DNA of 64,000 nt from an uncultured Lachnospiraceae bacterium. GTDB taxonomy: Bacteria; Bacillota; Clostridia; Lachnospirales; Lachnospiraceae. The translations under genes and the position numbers were made by a program. Where the stretch lies: the NCBI GenBank assembly GCA_910587715.1, contig CAJUMV010000012.1:1-64000 (forward strand), read 5' to 3'. The notes under the pieces were generated by a model. It ran no database searches. It saw only the letters and a list, made by a program, of their open reading frames with translations, and was not told where the DNA came from. This document shows, one piece after another, positions 7,167 to 16,774 of this stretch (the first letter of the stretch is position 1; every line of letters starts with the position of its first letter).

Positions 7167-8639
7167 ATGCAGCCTGCAAAAGTCAAGTATTCCATTAAAT
7201 ATAAACTGACCCTTCTTTCTGTCGCGGTAACGGTGCCTTTTTTGGTGATGGTGCTTTACCTGATTTTCGCTCTGCACAATTACAGCCGTGCGTATGACTC
7301 GATTGTGGACAGCATGACGGTGGCGAATAATTACAATCTGAATTTTAAGGAAGAGATGGATGAAAGTCTTTATAAGCTGGTGGTGGGGGCTGTGACCTTC
7401 GACACGGTGGGGGACGACGGAAGTCTGGTGGACCCGTACGAGCATCTGAATAAGCTGCGGGGTGAGTTTACCAATCTTATGAGCATTACCACGGATGATG
7501 AGAGCCGCGCCAGACTACAGATTCTTCTGCGTAATATCAACACGCTGGAGGATCGTGTGGATGACATCCGCACAAATCTGGAAACAGACATCGGATATGA
7601 TGTCAATATTGAGATGCTTGACAATAATATTTATATTCTGACGGAGCTGATTCAGGATAATATCCAGTCTTATATCTACTACCAGACGAAAAGCATGGAG
7701 TACCTGACGAGCCAGCTGAACGTAAGGGTAAACAGTTTTACCGTGTTCTGTGGTATATTGCTTTTGCTTCTTATTCTCATGGTGGCGATTTTGATCGTGA
7801 TGATCGTGACGGATATCATAAGACCGATTAAAGAGCTTTCCAGAGTAACAGAGCAGGTGGCAGAGGGCGATTTCTCGGCGAGGGCAGAAGTGAAAACGCA
7901 GGATGAGGTAGCGGTTCTGGCGGATAGCGTGAATCTGATGACGGAGAGTCTGGAAGGGCTCGTGACGAAGATCAAGGAGGATGAGCGGAAGATGCGAAAA
8001 GCCGATCTGCGGCTTTTGCAGGAACAGATTAACCCGCATTTTCTTTATAATACGCTGGACACCATTGTTTGGCTGATTGAGGGAAACGACTCTGATAAAG
8101 CGGTAAGTATGGTCATGTCGCTGTCGGAATTTTTCAGGCTTGTCTTAAGTAAGGGAAAAGAATATATTACGATTCAGGAAGAGGAGCTTCATATTAAAAG
8201 CTACCTGGAAATCCAGCAGGTGCGTTACCGGGATATTTTAGAATATGAGATTCGGATTGACCCTGTGCTTTATCAATATCAGATTTTGAAGCTGACCTTG
8301 CAGCCACTTGTGGAAAATTCTCTTTATCACGGCATCAAATACAAGCGCGCCAAAGGGCGCATCACCGTGACGGGGCAGATGGAGGGAGAGCGGATTCTGC
8401 TCCGGGTGGAGGACGACGGCGTCGGCATGGAGGAGGAAGAGCTTCATAAGCTGCAGGGAGAAATTGAGAAACCCTGCAAGGAGACGGAAAAGGGATTTGG
8501 GCTTGCCAATGTCAATGAGAGAATCCGCATGAATTTCGGTGCCGAATACGGCATGAAGATTGATTCGGTCAAAGGAAAAGGCACATGCGTGGAGATTGTG
8601 ATTCCTGCCGTCCCGTATGCGGCGGAAAAGGAGGAGTAG
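7167..8639 (+). CDS. Sensor histidine kinase, YesM/LytS type
   Basis: 490 residues starting at the ATG at 7167, which follows AAGGAG with good spacing. Order: membrane segment 1 (about 13-36), extracellular helical sensor region, membrane segment 2 (about 190-213), HAMP domain (IRPIKELSRVTEQVAEGDF), His-kinase block with phospho-acceptor His291 in QINPHFLYNTLD, then an HATPase with N box (LVENSLYHG) and G box (EDDGVGM). Family members pair with AraC-type response regulators to control sugar uptake. The next two genes are a membrane-anchored sugar receptor and exactly such a regulator, so the three form one sensing operon. Confidence 0.92.
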   Translation: MQPAKVKYSIKYKLTLLSVAVTVPFLVMVLYLIFALHNYSRAYDSIVDSMTVANNYNLNFKEEMDESLYKLVVGAVTFDTVGDDGSLVDPYEHLNKLRGEFTNLMSITTDDESRARLQILLRNINTLEDRVDDIRTNLETDIGYDVNIEMLDNNIYILTELIQDNIQSYIYYQTKSMEYLTSQLNVRVNSFTVFCGILLLLLILMVAILIVMIVTDIIRPIKELSRVTEQVAEGDFSARAEVKTQDEVAVLADSVNLMTESLEGLVTKIKEDERKMRKADLRLLQEQINPHFLYNTLDTIVWLIEGNDSDKAVSMVMSLSEFFRLVLSKGKEYITIQEEELHIKSYLEIQQVRYRDILEYEIRIDPVLYQYQILKLTLQPLVENSLYHGIKYKRAKGRITVTGQMEGERILLRVEDDGVGMEEEELHKLQGEIEKPCKETEKGFGLANVNERIRMNFGAEYGMKIDSVKGKGTCVEIVIPAVPYAAEKEE

Positions 8640-8640
8640 C

Positions 8641-9666
8641 ATGTTTTGGAAAAGATCTTATGGTTTGATAATGGTCGGACTGCTGCTTGTGATGATGATA
8701 GCCCTGCTGCTCTCCGGCAGCAGGCTGTTTACGGATATTGAGGAGGAAGCGCACATCGAGGAAGAGGATCGGATTGTGGTTGGAGTATCGCAGCTTGGCA
8801 GCGAGTCCGGGTGGCGGACAGCGAATACGGAATCCGTACAGAATGCCTTCACACAACAGAACGGATATTTTTTGATTTATAACAACGCCAGACAGAAGCA
8901 GGAAAACCAGCTCAAGGCGATCCGCAGCTTTATCTCCCAGAGGGTAGACTATATTATCTTTTCGCCTGTGGTGGAGACAGGCTGGGAGACGGTGCTGCAG
9001 GAGGCGAAGCAGGCGGGCATTCCCGTGATTCTTATGGACCGCAATGTGGATGTGGAGGATGAGAGTCTTTATGTGACCTGCGTGGGCAGTGATTTTGAGA
9101 AGGAAGGCGAGAAGGCGGGGCATTGGCTGGAACGGGAGCTGGTGCAGCGAGGCGTCTCGGGGCAGTCCGTCAATATCGTGATATTGACAGGAACGGAAGG
9201 CTCGTCTTCCCAGATTGGACGTTCAGCCGGGTTTGCGACTGTGGCGGAAAAACATAATAACTGGAATATATTGGAAGAAAAATGTGCGGAGTTTACTTCC
9301 ACGAAAGGCAAGGAGGTCATGAAAACATTTTTAAAAAGATACCCGGATATCAACGTGGTGGTTTCTCAGAATGACGATATGACTTTCGGTGCGATTGAAG
9401 CAATTAAAGAGTCGGGGCGCACGGTCGGCGTGGACGGCGATATTATCATTCTTTCTTTTGATGCGGTGCGGGGAGCGCTCGATATGGTGGCGGACGGCAC
9501 CATTAACGTAGATATCGAGTGTAACCCGAATCAGGGCGAATATCTGCTGCGGGTAATCGATATGCTGGAGGCGGACGAGACGGTGGAGAAAATGTATTAT
9601 GTGGAAGAAGATATTTTTACCATAGAAAATGTGACGGAAGAGCTTTTGCAGGAGAGAACCTATTAG
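8641..9666 (+). CDS. Membrane-anchored YtfQ-like sugar-binding receptor
   Basis: 341 residues starting at 8641, with AGGAGG upstream and only 1 base after the kinase stop. A single N-terminal membrane helix (about 8-26), with no lipobox Cys, anchors a periplasmic-binding-protein fold of the type-I sugar-binding family. Segments GSESGWRTA, RQKQENQLKAIRSF and PVVETGWETVL closely match E. coli YtfQ, the galactofuranose-binding protein. Its place between kinase and response regulator, and away from the importer, suggests it presents bound sugar to the kinase rather than feeding transport. That role is inferred from context. Confidence 0.85.
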   Translation: MFWKRSYGLIMVGLLLVMMIALLLSGSRLFTDIEEEAHIEEEDRIVVGVSQLGSESGWRTANTESVQNAFTQQNGYFLIYNNARQKQENQLKAIRSFISQRVDYIIFSPVVETGWETVLQEAKQAGIPVILMDRNVDVEDESLYVTCVGSDFEKEGEKAGHWLERELVQRGVSGQSVNIVILTGTEGSSSQIGRSAGFATVAEKHNNWNILEEKCAEFTSTKGKEVMKTFLKRYPDINVVVSQNDDMTFGAIEAIKESGRTVGVDGDIIILSFDAVRGALDMVADGTINVDIECNPNQGEYLLRVIDMLEADETVEKMYYVEEDIFTIENVTEELLQERTY

Positions 9667-9700
9667 GCGGCAGCGGTGACGGCGTAGAAGGGAGAAGCGG

Positions 9701-11329
9701 ATGCTGAAAGTTTTTTTAGTGGAAGATGAGAGTGTTGTCAGAGAGGGGCTTCGGGATAACATACCGTGGCAGCAGTACGGCTATGAATTTGTGGGAGAAG
9801 CGAGCGACGGGGAAATGGCGCTGCCGCTCATTCAGAAAACGAAGCCCGACGTGCTGCTGACGGATATCAAGATGCCTTTTATGGACGGTTTGTCTCTAAG
9901 CAAGCTCGTGCATCAGGAATTTCCCGACATGAAGATTATCATTATCAGCGGTTATGATGATTTTGAGTATGCCCGCGGCGCGATTCTGGTAGGCGCGGAA
10001 CAGTATCTTTTAAAGCCCATTACCAGAGCGGCGATGCAGAAGGTGTTGGCGGAGCTTAAGACAAAGATAGAGACAGAACGGGAACAGAAAAATTATCAGG
10101 AAAGATTTCAGAGCGAGGCGAGAGAGTACGAGCAGTTTTCCCGAACGGACTTTTTTGTCAAAGTGTTTGAAGGACGTATGCCGGTGCAGGATATTTATGA
10201 GGAAGCGTCCAAGCTGTCCCTGAAAATAAATGCGCCCTGTTACAATATTTTGTTGTTTAATTTACAGGAAAAACGCACTGGGGAAAACGGTGGTATGGAA
10301 TCCGAGGATTTTGCCAGAAAACGGGAGGAGCTTCTTCATTATTTTATCCGTTATCCTGAAAATCTGGTATTTCGGTGGAATGTGAATACCTACGGCGTGC
10401 TGATTAAGGGGAGCCCCGAGCAGATGCAGGAGCTTGGCGCGAGATGTCTTGAAAACGTGGACCGCATCTGTCATCCGGCAGGGGAGGTTCTGGACTGGTA
10501 TGTGGCTTTGGGAGAGCCGGTGGAAAGGCTGAGTATGCTTGCCGAGTGCTACAGCAAGGTCAATCATATTTTTGCCTATCGTTTCCTGATGCCGCAGGTG
10601 CATGTCTTTACCAAGGAGACGATGGGAAAGAACATGCCGGAAAGAGAGGAGAGCGGCAGGATCAGGGATATTGACCCGGCGAAGATGGACGTGGAGCTGA
10701 TTCGGGATTTTCTGCTGCATGGCGCGCGGGACGAGATTGCGGATTTTGTGGAGAATTATCTGCTGGCGGTGGGAGAAGCGCTGCAGTCGGCAATGTTTCG
10801 TAACTACCTGACGCTGCATGTCTATTTTGCGGCGGTTTCCTATGTGGAAGCTCTTGGCTGCGATAAGGAAGAGCTTTTGCAGCTTTTGAACGACGAGGGA
10901 CTGACGCCGGAGGGACAGTACGATGTGGACGCGCTTCCGGATTATCTTGGCAGACTGATCGAGAAGGCTGTGGAGCTTCGCGACAGGGAGTCGGATAACC
11001 AGAGCAAACGTATTTTGAAGAAGGCGCTCTCTTATATAGAAGAAAACTTTTCACAGGAGTCCCTTTCCTTAAATTCCGTGGCAGGGGAAGTCAATGTCAG
11101 CGCTAATTATTTCAGCGCGATTTTTTCGCAGGCAATGCAGGTGACCTTTGTGGAGTATGTGACGGGCAAGCGTATGGACAAGGCGAAAAAGCTTTTGCGC
11201 CAGACGCAGATGCACACCGGGGAGATTGCCATGGAGGTGGGTTATAAAGACCCCCATTATTTCAGCTTTGTATTCAAAAAAACCCAGGGATGTACGCCGA
11301 GGGAGTACAGAGCCGGGGGCAGGAGCTGA
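9701..11329 (+). CDS. AraC-type response regulator, YesN family
   Basis: 542 residues: receiver domain at 1-120 with acidic pocket (VEDE), phospho-acceptor Asp55 (LLTDIKMP) and the conserved Lys in LLKPI, a long linker domain, then a C-terminal AraC DNA-binding domain (about 435-540) with two helix-turn-helix motifs, ending DPHYFSFVFKKTQGCTPREYR. It is the natural partner of the kinase two genes upstream. Probable targets are the adjacent ABC importer and perhaps the arabinose operon. No binding sites could be assigned by eye. Confidence 0.92.
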   Translation: MLKVFLVEDESVVREGLRDNIPWQQYGYEFVGEASDGEMALPLIQKTKPDVLLTDIKMPFMDGLSLSKLVHQEFPDMKIIIISGYDDFEYARGAILVGAEQYLLKPITRAAMQKVLAELKTKIETEREQKNYQERFQSEAREYEQFSRTDFFVKVFEGRMPVQDIYEEASKLSLKINAPCYNILLFNLQEKRTGENGGMESEDFARKREELLHYFIRYPENLVFRWNVNTYGVLIKGSPEQMQELGARCLENVDRICHPAGEVLDWYVALGEPVERLSMLAECYSKVNHIFAYRFLMPQVHVFTKETMGKNMPEREESGRIRDIDPAKMDVELIRDFLLHGARDEIADFVENYLLAVGEALQSAMFRNYLTLHVYFAAVSYVEALGCDKEELLQLLNDEGLTPEGQYDVDALPDYLGRLIEKAVELRDRESDNQSKRILKKALSYIEENFSQESLSLNSVAGEVNVSANYFSAIFSQAMQVTFVEYVTGKRMDKAKKLLRQTQMHTGEIAMEVGYKDPHYFSFVFKKTQGCTPREYRAGGRS

Positions 11330-11376
11330 GAGAAGCCGGGCGCATGAAAGGGTTTGGGGCGTGCGCGTCGGAGGGA

Positions 11377-12459
11377 TTACGCGTGAGGGGGTCCGTCGCT
11401 TTCTTTTCTCACAAGCTCCCATGGGATTTCCTGAGAGATAACGGGAATACCCTGCAGCATCCGTATCATGGTTTCCCCCACGCAGGTACCCATTTCGTGC
11501 GGTTTGTGGGTCAGGGTGGTAATGCGGACTTTGCTCAGTTCGCTTAAGTAGGTGTTGTCGAAGCAGACTACGGAAATATCGCGGGGAACCCGGATGCCGG
11601 CGTAGGACAGCTCTTTGATCAGCCAGTAGGCAATCTCGTCGTTGTAGCAGATGACGGCGCTGCAGCCGGAAAGGCATTCCCTGATATAGGCGGCGAGAAA
11701 ACGACTGTCCTGTTTTTTTTCCAGTTTCTCAATATCGGAGCTGTGAAACCAGCCGATGTTTCCGTCGGGAAGCTCTACATTCTGGTCGCGCAGACAGCAG
11801 AATGCGCCCAGATAACGTTCCGGTCCCTGTTTGTCGTCCGCCTTGAAGATACCTGCAATACGGGTGTGTCCCAGCCCGGTCAGGTGATTGGCGAGAAGGT
11901 AGCCGCCGTAATAGTTGTCGTCCTTAATGCAGATTTCGTCTGGGAGGGCGTCATATTTATTATGTAGAAACAAAAGCTTAGTGCCGGCGGCTTTCAGCTT
12001 TTCAAAAAGGTCGGTGTTGGGTGTGGGGAGCGCACTTTTCGAGCCTTCCACAATCACGCCCCGGGGCGGGTTATTGAGCAGGGAGAGTAAAAGCTGCCTT
12101 TCCCGGGAGGTGTCGTTTTCTGTGGGATGAACCTGCAGCTGGTAGCCTTTATCGGCGAGGACAGCGCGGATATCGGTGAGCAGGTGGGGGTAAATATATT
12201 CCTGGCTGCTGGCGATCAGGATGGGAATGACATTCCGGTCCACATCGGGAGACAGACCCGTGGCATAGGAACCGCTCCCACGGCGGCTTTCAATGAGCCC
12301 CTGACTTTTGAGGAGGGCGAGGGCAGCGCGCACGGTCTGGCGGCTGACCTGATACTGCTCGGCTATAGCAGCTTCGGTGGGGAGTGCGGTGACTCCCTGC
12401 TTCAAATTCCGGACAATCAGTTCGGTAAGTTGTTTCGAAAGTGTTTCGTACTTGTTCAT
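11377..12459 (-). CDS. GntR-family repressor with LacI-type sensor domain (AraR-like)
   Basis: About 360 residues. N-terminal GntR winged helix (LPTEAAIAEQYQVSRQTVRAAL...GSGSYATG) joined to a LacI/periplasmic-binding-type effector domain, the layout of AraR. I start at the ATG at 12459, which has AAGGAG upstream. An ATG at 12486 would add nine residues. It is divergent from the YtfQ-like importer operon, with palindromic TTTGTAT/ATACAAA sites in the shared gap, so it probably represses that operon. It is a paralogue of the AraR at 22.6 kb. The effector is probably a pentose or furanose sugar (inference). Confidence 0.85.
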   Translation of the reverse strand: MNKYETLSKQLTELIVRNLKQGVTALPTEAAIAEQYQVSRQTVRAALALLKSQGLIESRRGSGSYATGLSPDVDRNVIPILIASSQEYIYPHLLTDIRAVLADKGYQLQVHPTENDTSRERQLLLSLLNNPPRGVIVEGSKSALPTPNTDLFEKLKAAGTKLLFLHNKYDALPDEICIKDDNYYGGYLLANHLTGLGHTRIAGIFKADDKQGPERYLGAFCCLRDQNVELPDGNIGWFHSSDIEKLEKKQDSRFLAAYIRECLSGCSAVICYNDEIAYWLIKELSYAGIRVPRDISVVCFDNTYLSELSKVRITTLTHKPHEMGTCVGETMIRMLQGIPVISQEIPWELVRKESDGPPHA

Positions 12460-12664
12460 AGTAAAAAAATCTCCTTTTTTGTTCATGGTTTATTCACAAA
12501 AAACATCAAAATTATTCATAAAGTATGCCCCAATCGGAAGAAAACACCTTATATTTGCCTGCTCTGATAAGATTGACGATAAACAGAGCATGGGTAAAAC
12601 TGGAAAATCCTTCGTTAAAATCCATAAAAGAATAACTAAATCGTAAAAAATTACCCTTATTTTT

Positions 12665-12723
12665 TTGATTTGTACTATTCATTTTGATTATAACATAAAT
12701 TTGTATTGTTGAACCCATACAAA
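12665..12723 (+). promoter_or_regulatory. Importer promoter with AraR-like operator
   Basis: A promoter with -35 TTGATT (12665-12670), 18-bp spacer and -10 TATAAC (12689-12694). The inverted repeat TTTGTAT (12700-12706) and ATACAAA (12717-12723) covers the expected start point, and a half-site ATTTGTAC (12668-12675) overlaps the -35. These resemble AraR boxes (ATTTGTACGTACAAAT type) and are likely targets of the divergent repressor. The remainder of the 413-bp gap shows no gene. Confidence 0.55.
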
Positions 12724-12873
12724 ATGCACAAAAGGATGATTTTGGGTGTTGAACTATATCGTGCATTTTGCTAAAGTGTTCTCAGGGACGGGGAAACATG
12801 AAATCCCGACACCCTAAAAACATAATCTCGCATCACAGGGATGGGAGAGAAAATGAAAGGGAGGAAACAAACA

Positions 12874-13989
12874 ATGAAGAAAAAGATGGCAGTTTTACTG
12901 ACAGGCGCTATGGTAATGGCTACTCTGGCAGGCTGTGGCGGTGGAGACGCAGCTCCGGCAGCGGAGACGGCAGCTCCTGCAGCAGAGGAGGAGGCTCCTG
13001 TAGCGGAGGAAGCTCCTGCAGCAGAGGAGGAGGCTCCCGCAGCAGAGGAAGAGGCTCCCGCAGATGATGCGGCAGCTCCTGCAGCAAGCGGCGACCTGAT
13101 CACGGTTGGTATCATCAATAACGACCCCAGTGAGTCCGGTTATCGTACCGCGAACGACGCGGATCTGAAGGCTGCATTTACCGAGGAGAATGGCTATTCT
13201 GCATCTTTTGCATATGGCAACCCTGCAGTAGGTAATGCAAATGAGGATCAGGTAAAGGCAGCGCAGCAGTTCATTCAGGACGGTGTTGACTATCTGCTTC
13301 TCTCCGCAGCGGATACCGCAGGCTGGGATACCGTTTTACAGGATGCGCAGGATCAGGGCGTACAGGTTATCCTGTTCGACCGTACCATCGACGCTGACGA
13401 AAGCCTTTACGCAGCATCCATCGTGTCCGACATGGATAAGGAAGGTCAGACCGCAGTAGACTGGCTTGCAAGCCAGGGTCTTGAGACCTACAACATCATT
13501 CACCTGCAGGGTCAGATGGGTTCCGCAGCACAGCAGGGTCGTACCAAAGCTCTGGATGAGAAGGTAGCGGCAGAGGCTAACTGGAACATGGTTGAGCAGC
13601 AGACTGCTTCCTGGAACGCAGAGAACGCACAGCAGATTGTACAGTCCGTAATCAGCTCTGGTAAAGAGTTCAACGTAATCTACGCTGAGAACGACGATAT
13701 GGCTAAGGGCGCTGTTGCAGCTCTGGATGCAGCTAACATTTCTCACGGCGTAGGCAAGGACGTTATCGTAATGGGCTTTGACTGCAACAAGTGGGCTCTT
13801 GAGGAGCTGCTTGCAGGCAACTGGAACTACGATGGTCAGTGTAATCCTTTCCAGTCCTCTTACATCGATGAGGTTATCAAGACCCTTGAGAGCGGCGGCA
13901 CGCCTGCTGAGAAGGTGATCGTGATGGAGGAGAAGGGCTTTGACGCAGAGACCATCACTCAGGAAGATGTAGATAAGTACGGAATTTAA
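12874..13989 (+). CDS. Sugar ABC transporter substrate-binding lipoprotein, YtfQ-like
   Basis: 371 residues from the ATG at 12874 (GGGAGG upstream). Signal peptide with lipobox LAGC (Cys21), then an Ala/Glu/Pro-rich flexible linker (about 25-70) encoded by near-repeats, then a sugar-binding domain (NDPSESGYRTAND, TAGWDTVLQDAQ, DRTID) homologous to YtfQ and to the receptor at 8641. It captures a sugar, probably galactofuranose or a pentofuranose, for the importer encoded by the next three genes. Alternative starts upstream lie in a poorly coding region. Confidence 0.9.
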   Translation: MKKKMAVLLTGAMVMATLAGCGGGDAAPAAETAAPAAEEEAPVAEEAPAAEEEAPAAEEEAPADDAAAPAASGDLITVGIINNDPSESGYRTANDADLKAAFTEENGYSASFAYGNPAVGNANEDQVKAAQQFIQDGVDYLLLSAADTAGWDTVLQDAQDQGVQVILFDRTIDADESLYAASIVSDMDKEGQTAVDWLASQGLETYNIIHLQGQMGSAAQQGRTKALDEKVAAEANWNMVEQQTASWNAENAQQIVQSVISSGKEFNVIYAENDDMAKGAVAALDAANISHGVGKDVIVMGFDCNKWALEELLAGNWNYDGQCNPFQSSYIDEVIKTLESGGTPAEKVIVMEEKGFDAETITQEDVDKYGI

Positions 13990-14041
13990 TTCAACAGTTC
14001 AGCAGTGTAACAGCGTTTTGCGAATGGCGTGGGCTGAACGA

Positions 14042-14130
14042 TTGAAAGTTGACAAAAAATATGTTATAATGTATAGAACGAGCGCGGCGCAGCGAGAAAA
14101 GCCTGCCCGCGCTCTTTCTCTAAATTTTTT
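14042..14130 (+). promoter_or_regulatory. Intercistronic promoter plus hairpin/attenuator before the ATPase gene
   Basis: TTGAAA (14042-14047) with 17-bp spacing to TATAAT (14065-14070) makes a good promoter. TTGACA (14049-14054) with 17 bp to TATAGA (14072-14077) is an overlapping alternative. Immediately downstream, GAGCGCGG (14080-14087) can pair with CCGCGCTC (14107-14114), followed by T-rich sequence. For transcripts from the binding-protein promoter the hairpin can act as a partial terminator, keeping lipoprotein levels above those of the membrane parts. The extra promoter could supply the latter independently. Confidence 0.6.
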
Positions 14131-14172
14131 TACCAAATTTTTTAAAAAATGTATTGGGAGGTGGACCTGAGA

Positions 14173-15687
14173 GTGGAAGGAAATGTTGTATTGAAGATGA
14201 GAGGCATTCACAAAATCTTCCCCGGAGTGCACGCCCTGCAGGGTGTGGACTTTACACTGCGCAAGGGTGAAATTCATGCGCTGATGGGGGAGAACGGCGC
14301 CGGGAAATCGACGCTGATCAAGGTTCTTACCGGGGTTTACGGCAAAGAGGACGGAGACATCTTCTTAGACGGCACGGATGGTCCGGTGGCGATTCATTCG
14401 CCCCAGGATGCGCAGAATATGGGCATCAGCACCGTGTATCAGGAGATTACGCTCTGCCCGAACCTTACCGTGGCTGAGAATATGTTTATCGCTCGTACCA
14501 AGGGCGCGGTGCAGAACTGGAAGAAAATGAATACGGATACGGACAGGATTTTAGAATCGCTGCAGATACCCGCGAGAGCGTCGCAGCAGCTTGGCACCTG
14601 TTCTCTGGCGGTGCAGCAGATGATCGCCATTGCCCGTGCGGTTGACATGGAATGTAAGGTTCTGATTCTGGATGAGCCTACCTCGTCTCTGGATGAACAG
14701 GAGGTTGAGAAGCTCTTTAAGCTGATGCGCGATCTCCGTGCCAAGGGCGTAGGCATTATTTTCGTTACACACTTTTTGGAGCAGGTATATGAGGTGTGCG
14801 ACAGGATTACCGTTATGAGAGACGGTAAGCTGGTCGGTGAATATGAAATTGAGAATCTGCCCCGCGTACAGCTCGTGTCCAAGATGCTTGGTAAAGAGGT
14901 GGATGACCTTTCCGATATCAAGAGCGAGACGACGGCATATCAGGCGGAAAAAGGCGCCGCTCCCGTGCTGGAGGCGGAAGGTCTTGTCAGCAACGCGGGT
15001 ATCAAGCCCTTCAATTTCCATATCAACAAGGGCGAGGTCAACGGCTTCACCGGGCTTCTCGGTTCCGGACGAAGCGAGTGCGTACGCGCGATTTTCGGCG
15101 CGGACAGGGTGACCGGCGGAAAAGTGAAGATGAACGGCAAGGACGTAAAGATTGCGAAGCCGCTTGACGCCATGAAGAACGGGATTGCTTATCTGCCTGA
15201 GGATCGTAAAGTGGACGGCATCGTGGGCGACCTTTCCGTGCGTGACAATATCATTCTGGCGCAGCAGGTGCTTAAAGGATTCTTCAAACCCTTCTCCAAG
15301 GCGGAAGCAAATAAAGTTGCGGACGAATACATAAAACTGCTGAATATTAAGACGGCTTCTAAGGACACCCCGATTAAGTCTCTTTCCGGCGGTAACCAGC
15401 AGAAGGTTATTCTGGCGAGATGGCTTTTCACCCATCCCGAATATCTGATTCTGGATGAGCCTACCCGTGGTATCGACGTGGGTACGAAGGTCGATATCCA
15501 GAAGCTGGTGTTAAAGCTGGCGTCCGAGGGTATGAGCGTAACCTTTATTTCCTCGGAGCTTGACGAGATGCTCAGAACCTGTTCCCGTCTGATCGTCATG
15601 CGCGACCGCAAGGCAGTCGGCGAGCTGACAGGCGATGATTTGAATCAGGGTACGGTTATGAATACGATTGCGGGAGGTGACAAATAA
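14173..15687 (+). CDS. Sugar ABC transporter ATP-binding protein, YtfR-like
   Basis: About 504 residues with two fused ATPase domains, as in the RbsA/YtfR family. The first half has Walker A GENGAGKST and Walker B LILDEPTSSLDE. The second has a degenerate Walker A (GLLGSGRSE), signature LSGGNQQKV and Walker B LILDEPTRGID, the usual asymmetry of this family. The start is uncertain: GTG at 14173 is well placed after GGGAGG (14156-14161). The ATG at 14149 precedes that site and would add eight residues. It powers import with the two permeases that follow without gaps. Confidence 0.92.
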   Translation: MEGNVVLKMRGIHKIFPGVHALQGVDFTLRKGEIHALMGENGAGKSTLIKVLTGVYGKEDGDIFLDGTDGPVAIHSPQDAQNMGISTVYQEITLCPNLTVAENMFIARTKGAVQNWKKMNTDTDRILESLQIPARASQQLGTCSLAVQQMIAIARAVDMECKVLILDEPTSSLDEQEVEKLFKLMRDLRAKGVGIIFVTHFLEQVYEVCDRITVMRDGKLVGEYEIENLPRVQLVSKMLGKEVDDLSDIKSETTAYQAEKGAAPVLEAEGLVSNAGIKPFNFHINKGEVNGFTGLLGSGRSECVRAIFGADRVTGGKVKMNGKDVKIAKPLDAMKNGIAYLPEDRKVDGIVGDLSVRDNIILAQQVLKGFFKPFSKAEANKVADEYIKLLNIKTASKDTPIKSLSGGNQQKVILARWLFTHPEYLILDEPTRGIDVGTKVDIQKLVLKLASEGMSVTFISSELDEMLRTCSRLIVMRDRKAVGELTGDDLNQGTVMNTIAGGDK

Positions 15688-16773
15688 ATGGCAAACAGTG
15701 AAAAAACATCGAATGCAGGTTTCCTCAAAAACCTTGTTAGAAATCAGTGTTTTATTCCGATTGCGGCGCTTTTGCTGCTGGCGGTCTTTAACCTGATTGC
15801 CGATCCTGCTTTCTTTAAGATTACATTGGGCTACAACAGCGCGGGCAATCCGGTGCTGTCCGGCTTTATCATTGACATTATCAACAATGGTTCCGAGCTT
15901 GCGATACTGGCAATCGGCATGACGCTTGTGACGGCGGCTTCTGGCGGACAGGATATCAGCGTGGGCGCGGCAATCGCGATTGCGGGCAGCGTGATTCTGC
16001 GGGTACTCTGCGGCGGAAATGCCCGTCCCGAAACCCTGCAGGCTCCTATCATTGTAGCGTTTCTGGTAGCTTGCGTGGTGGCGATGCTCTTTGGCACATT
16101 CAACGGCGTGCTGGTTGCCTACTTTAAGATTCAGCCGATGGTTGCGACACTGATTCTGTATACGGCGGGACGCTCCATCGCGGCGTGGATCAACAACAAT
16201 GAGCTGCCGGTTATCAGTGACCCTAAGTTTGGGTATTTTGGCGGATTTATTCCCGGAATACCGATTCCCACACCGTGCTTTATCGCGGTGGCATGTATGA
16301 TCGTCATTGGCATTGTGCTGAAGGTGACGAATCTGCGGCTATATACGCAGGCGGTAGGTATCAACCAGAGCTCTTCGAAGTTAAACGGTCTGAATCCCGA
16401 GATGATTAAGGTGCTTACATACGTGATTCTGGGCTTATGCGTGGCGGTTGCGGGTCTGATTAAGGTAAGCCGCGTTTCCTCCATCAACTACTCCGTTATC
16501 GCGAAGGATATCGAAATGGACGCCATCCTTGCGGTTGCTCTTGGCGGCAACGCGCTCTCCGGCGGTAAATTCAATATGGCGGCTTCCATCATCGGTGCGT
16601 TTGTTATCCAGTGCCTGACGACGACGCTTTACAAATTTGGTGTTTCCTCGACGGCGCTTCCCGCTTACAAGGCGGTTGTGGTTATTCTGCTGGTGGTTGT
16701 CAGCGCGCCTACCGTGAGAGAGTACTTTGACACGATTATGAAAAAGCTGAAAATGAGCAAGGAGGTGGCGTAA
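15688..16773 (+). CDS. Sugar ABC transporter permease, YtfT-like
   Basis: 361 residues, directly abutting the ATPase stop, with a GGAGG site inside the preceding gene. About ten hydrophobic membrane segments. The BPD_transp_2 (RbsC/YtfT) signatures are visible in AIGMTLVTAASGGQDISVGA and in the C-terminal DAILAVALGGNALSGGKFN. It is one half of the membrane channel of the importer and pairs with the next gene. Confidence 0.92.
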   Translation: MANSEKTSNAGFLKNLVRNQCFIPIAALLLLAVFNLIADPAFFKITLGYNSAGNPVLSGFIIDIINNGSELAILAIGMTLVTAASGGQDISVGAAIAIAGSVILRVLCGGNARPETLQAPIIVAFLVACVVAMLFGTFNGVLVAYFKIQPMVATLILYTAGRSIAAWINNNELPVISDPKFGYFGGFIPGIPIPTPCFIAVACMIVIGIVLKVTNLRLYTQAVGINQSSSKLNGLNPEMIKVLTYVILGLCVAVAGLIKVSRVSSINYSVIAKDIEMDAILAVALGGNALSGGKFNMAASIIGAFVIQCLTTTLYKFGVSSTALPAYKAVVVILLVVVSAPTVREYFDTIMKKLKMSKEVA

Positions 16774-16774
16774 G

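Noticed and set aside
12768..13118. Reading frames in other frames over the Ala/Glu-rich linker of the binding lipoprotein, on both strands
   Set aside because: They arise from the repetitive GCAG/GAGG codons of the real lipoprotein gene, and their compositions are artificial (Gly/Arg/Ser or Ala/Ser runs).
14551..15435. Minus-strand frame of about 294 codons opposite the ABC ATPase
   Set aside because: The plus strand encodes an unmistakable double ATPase, so the antisense frame is a codon-bias shadow.
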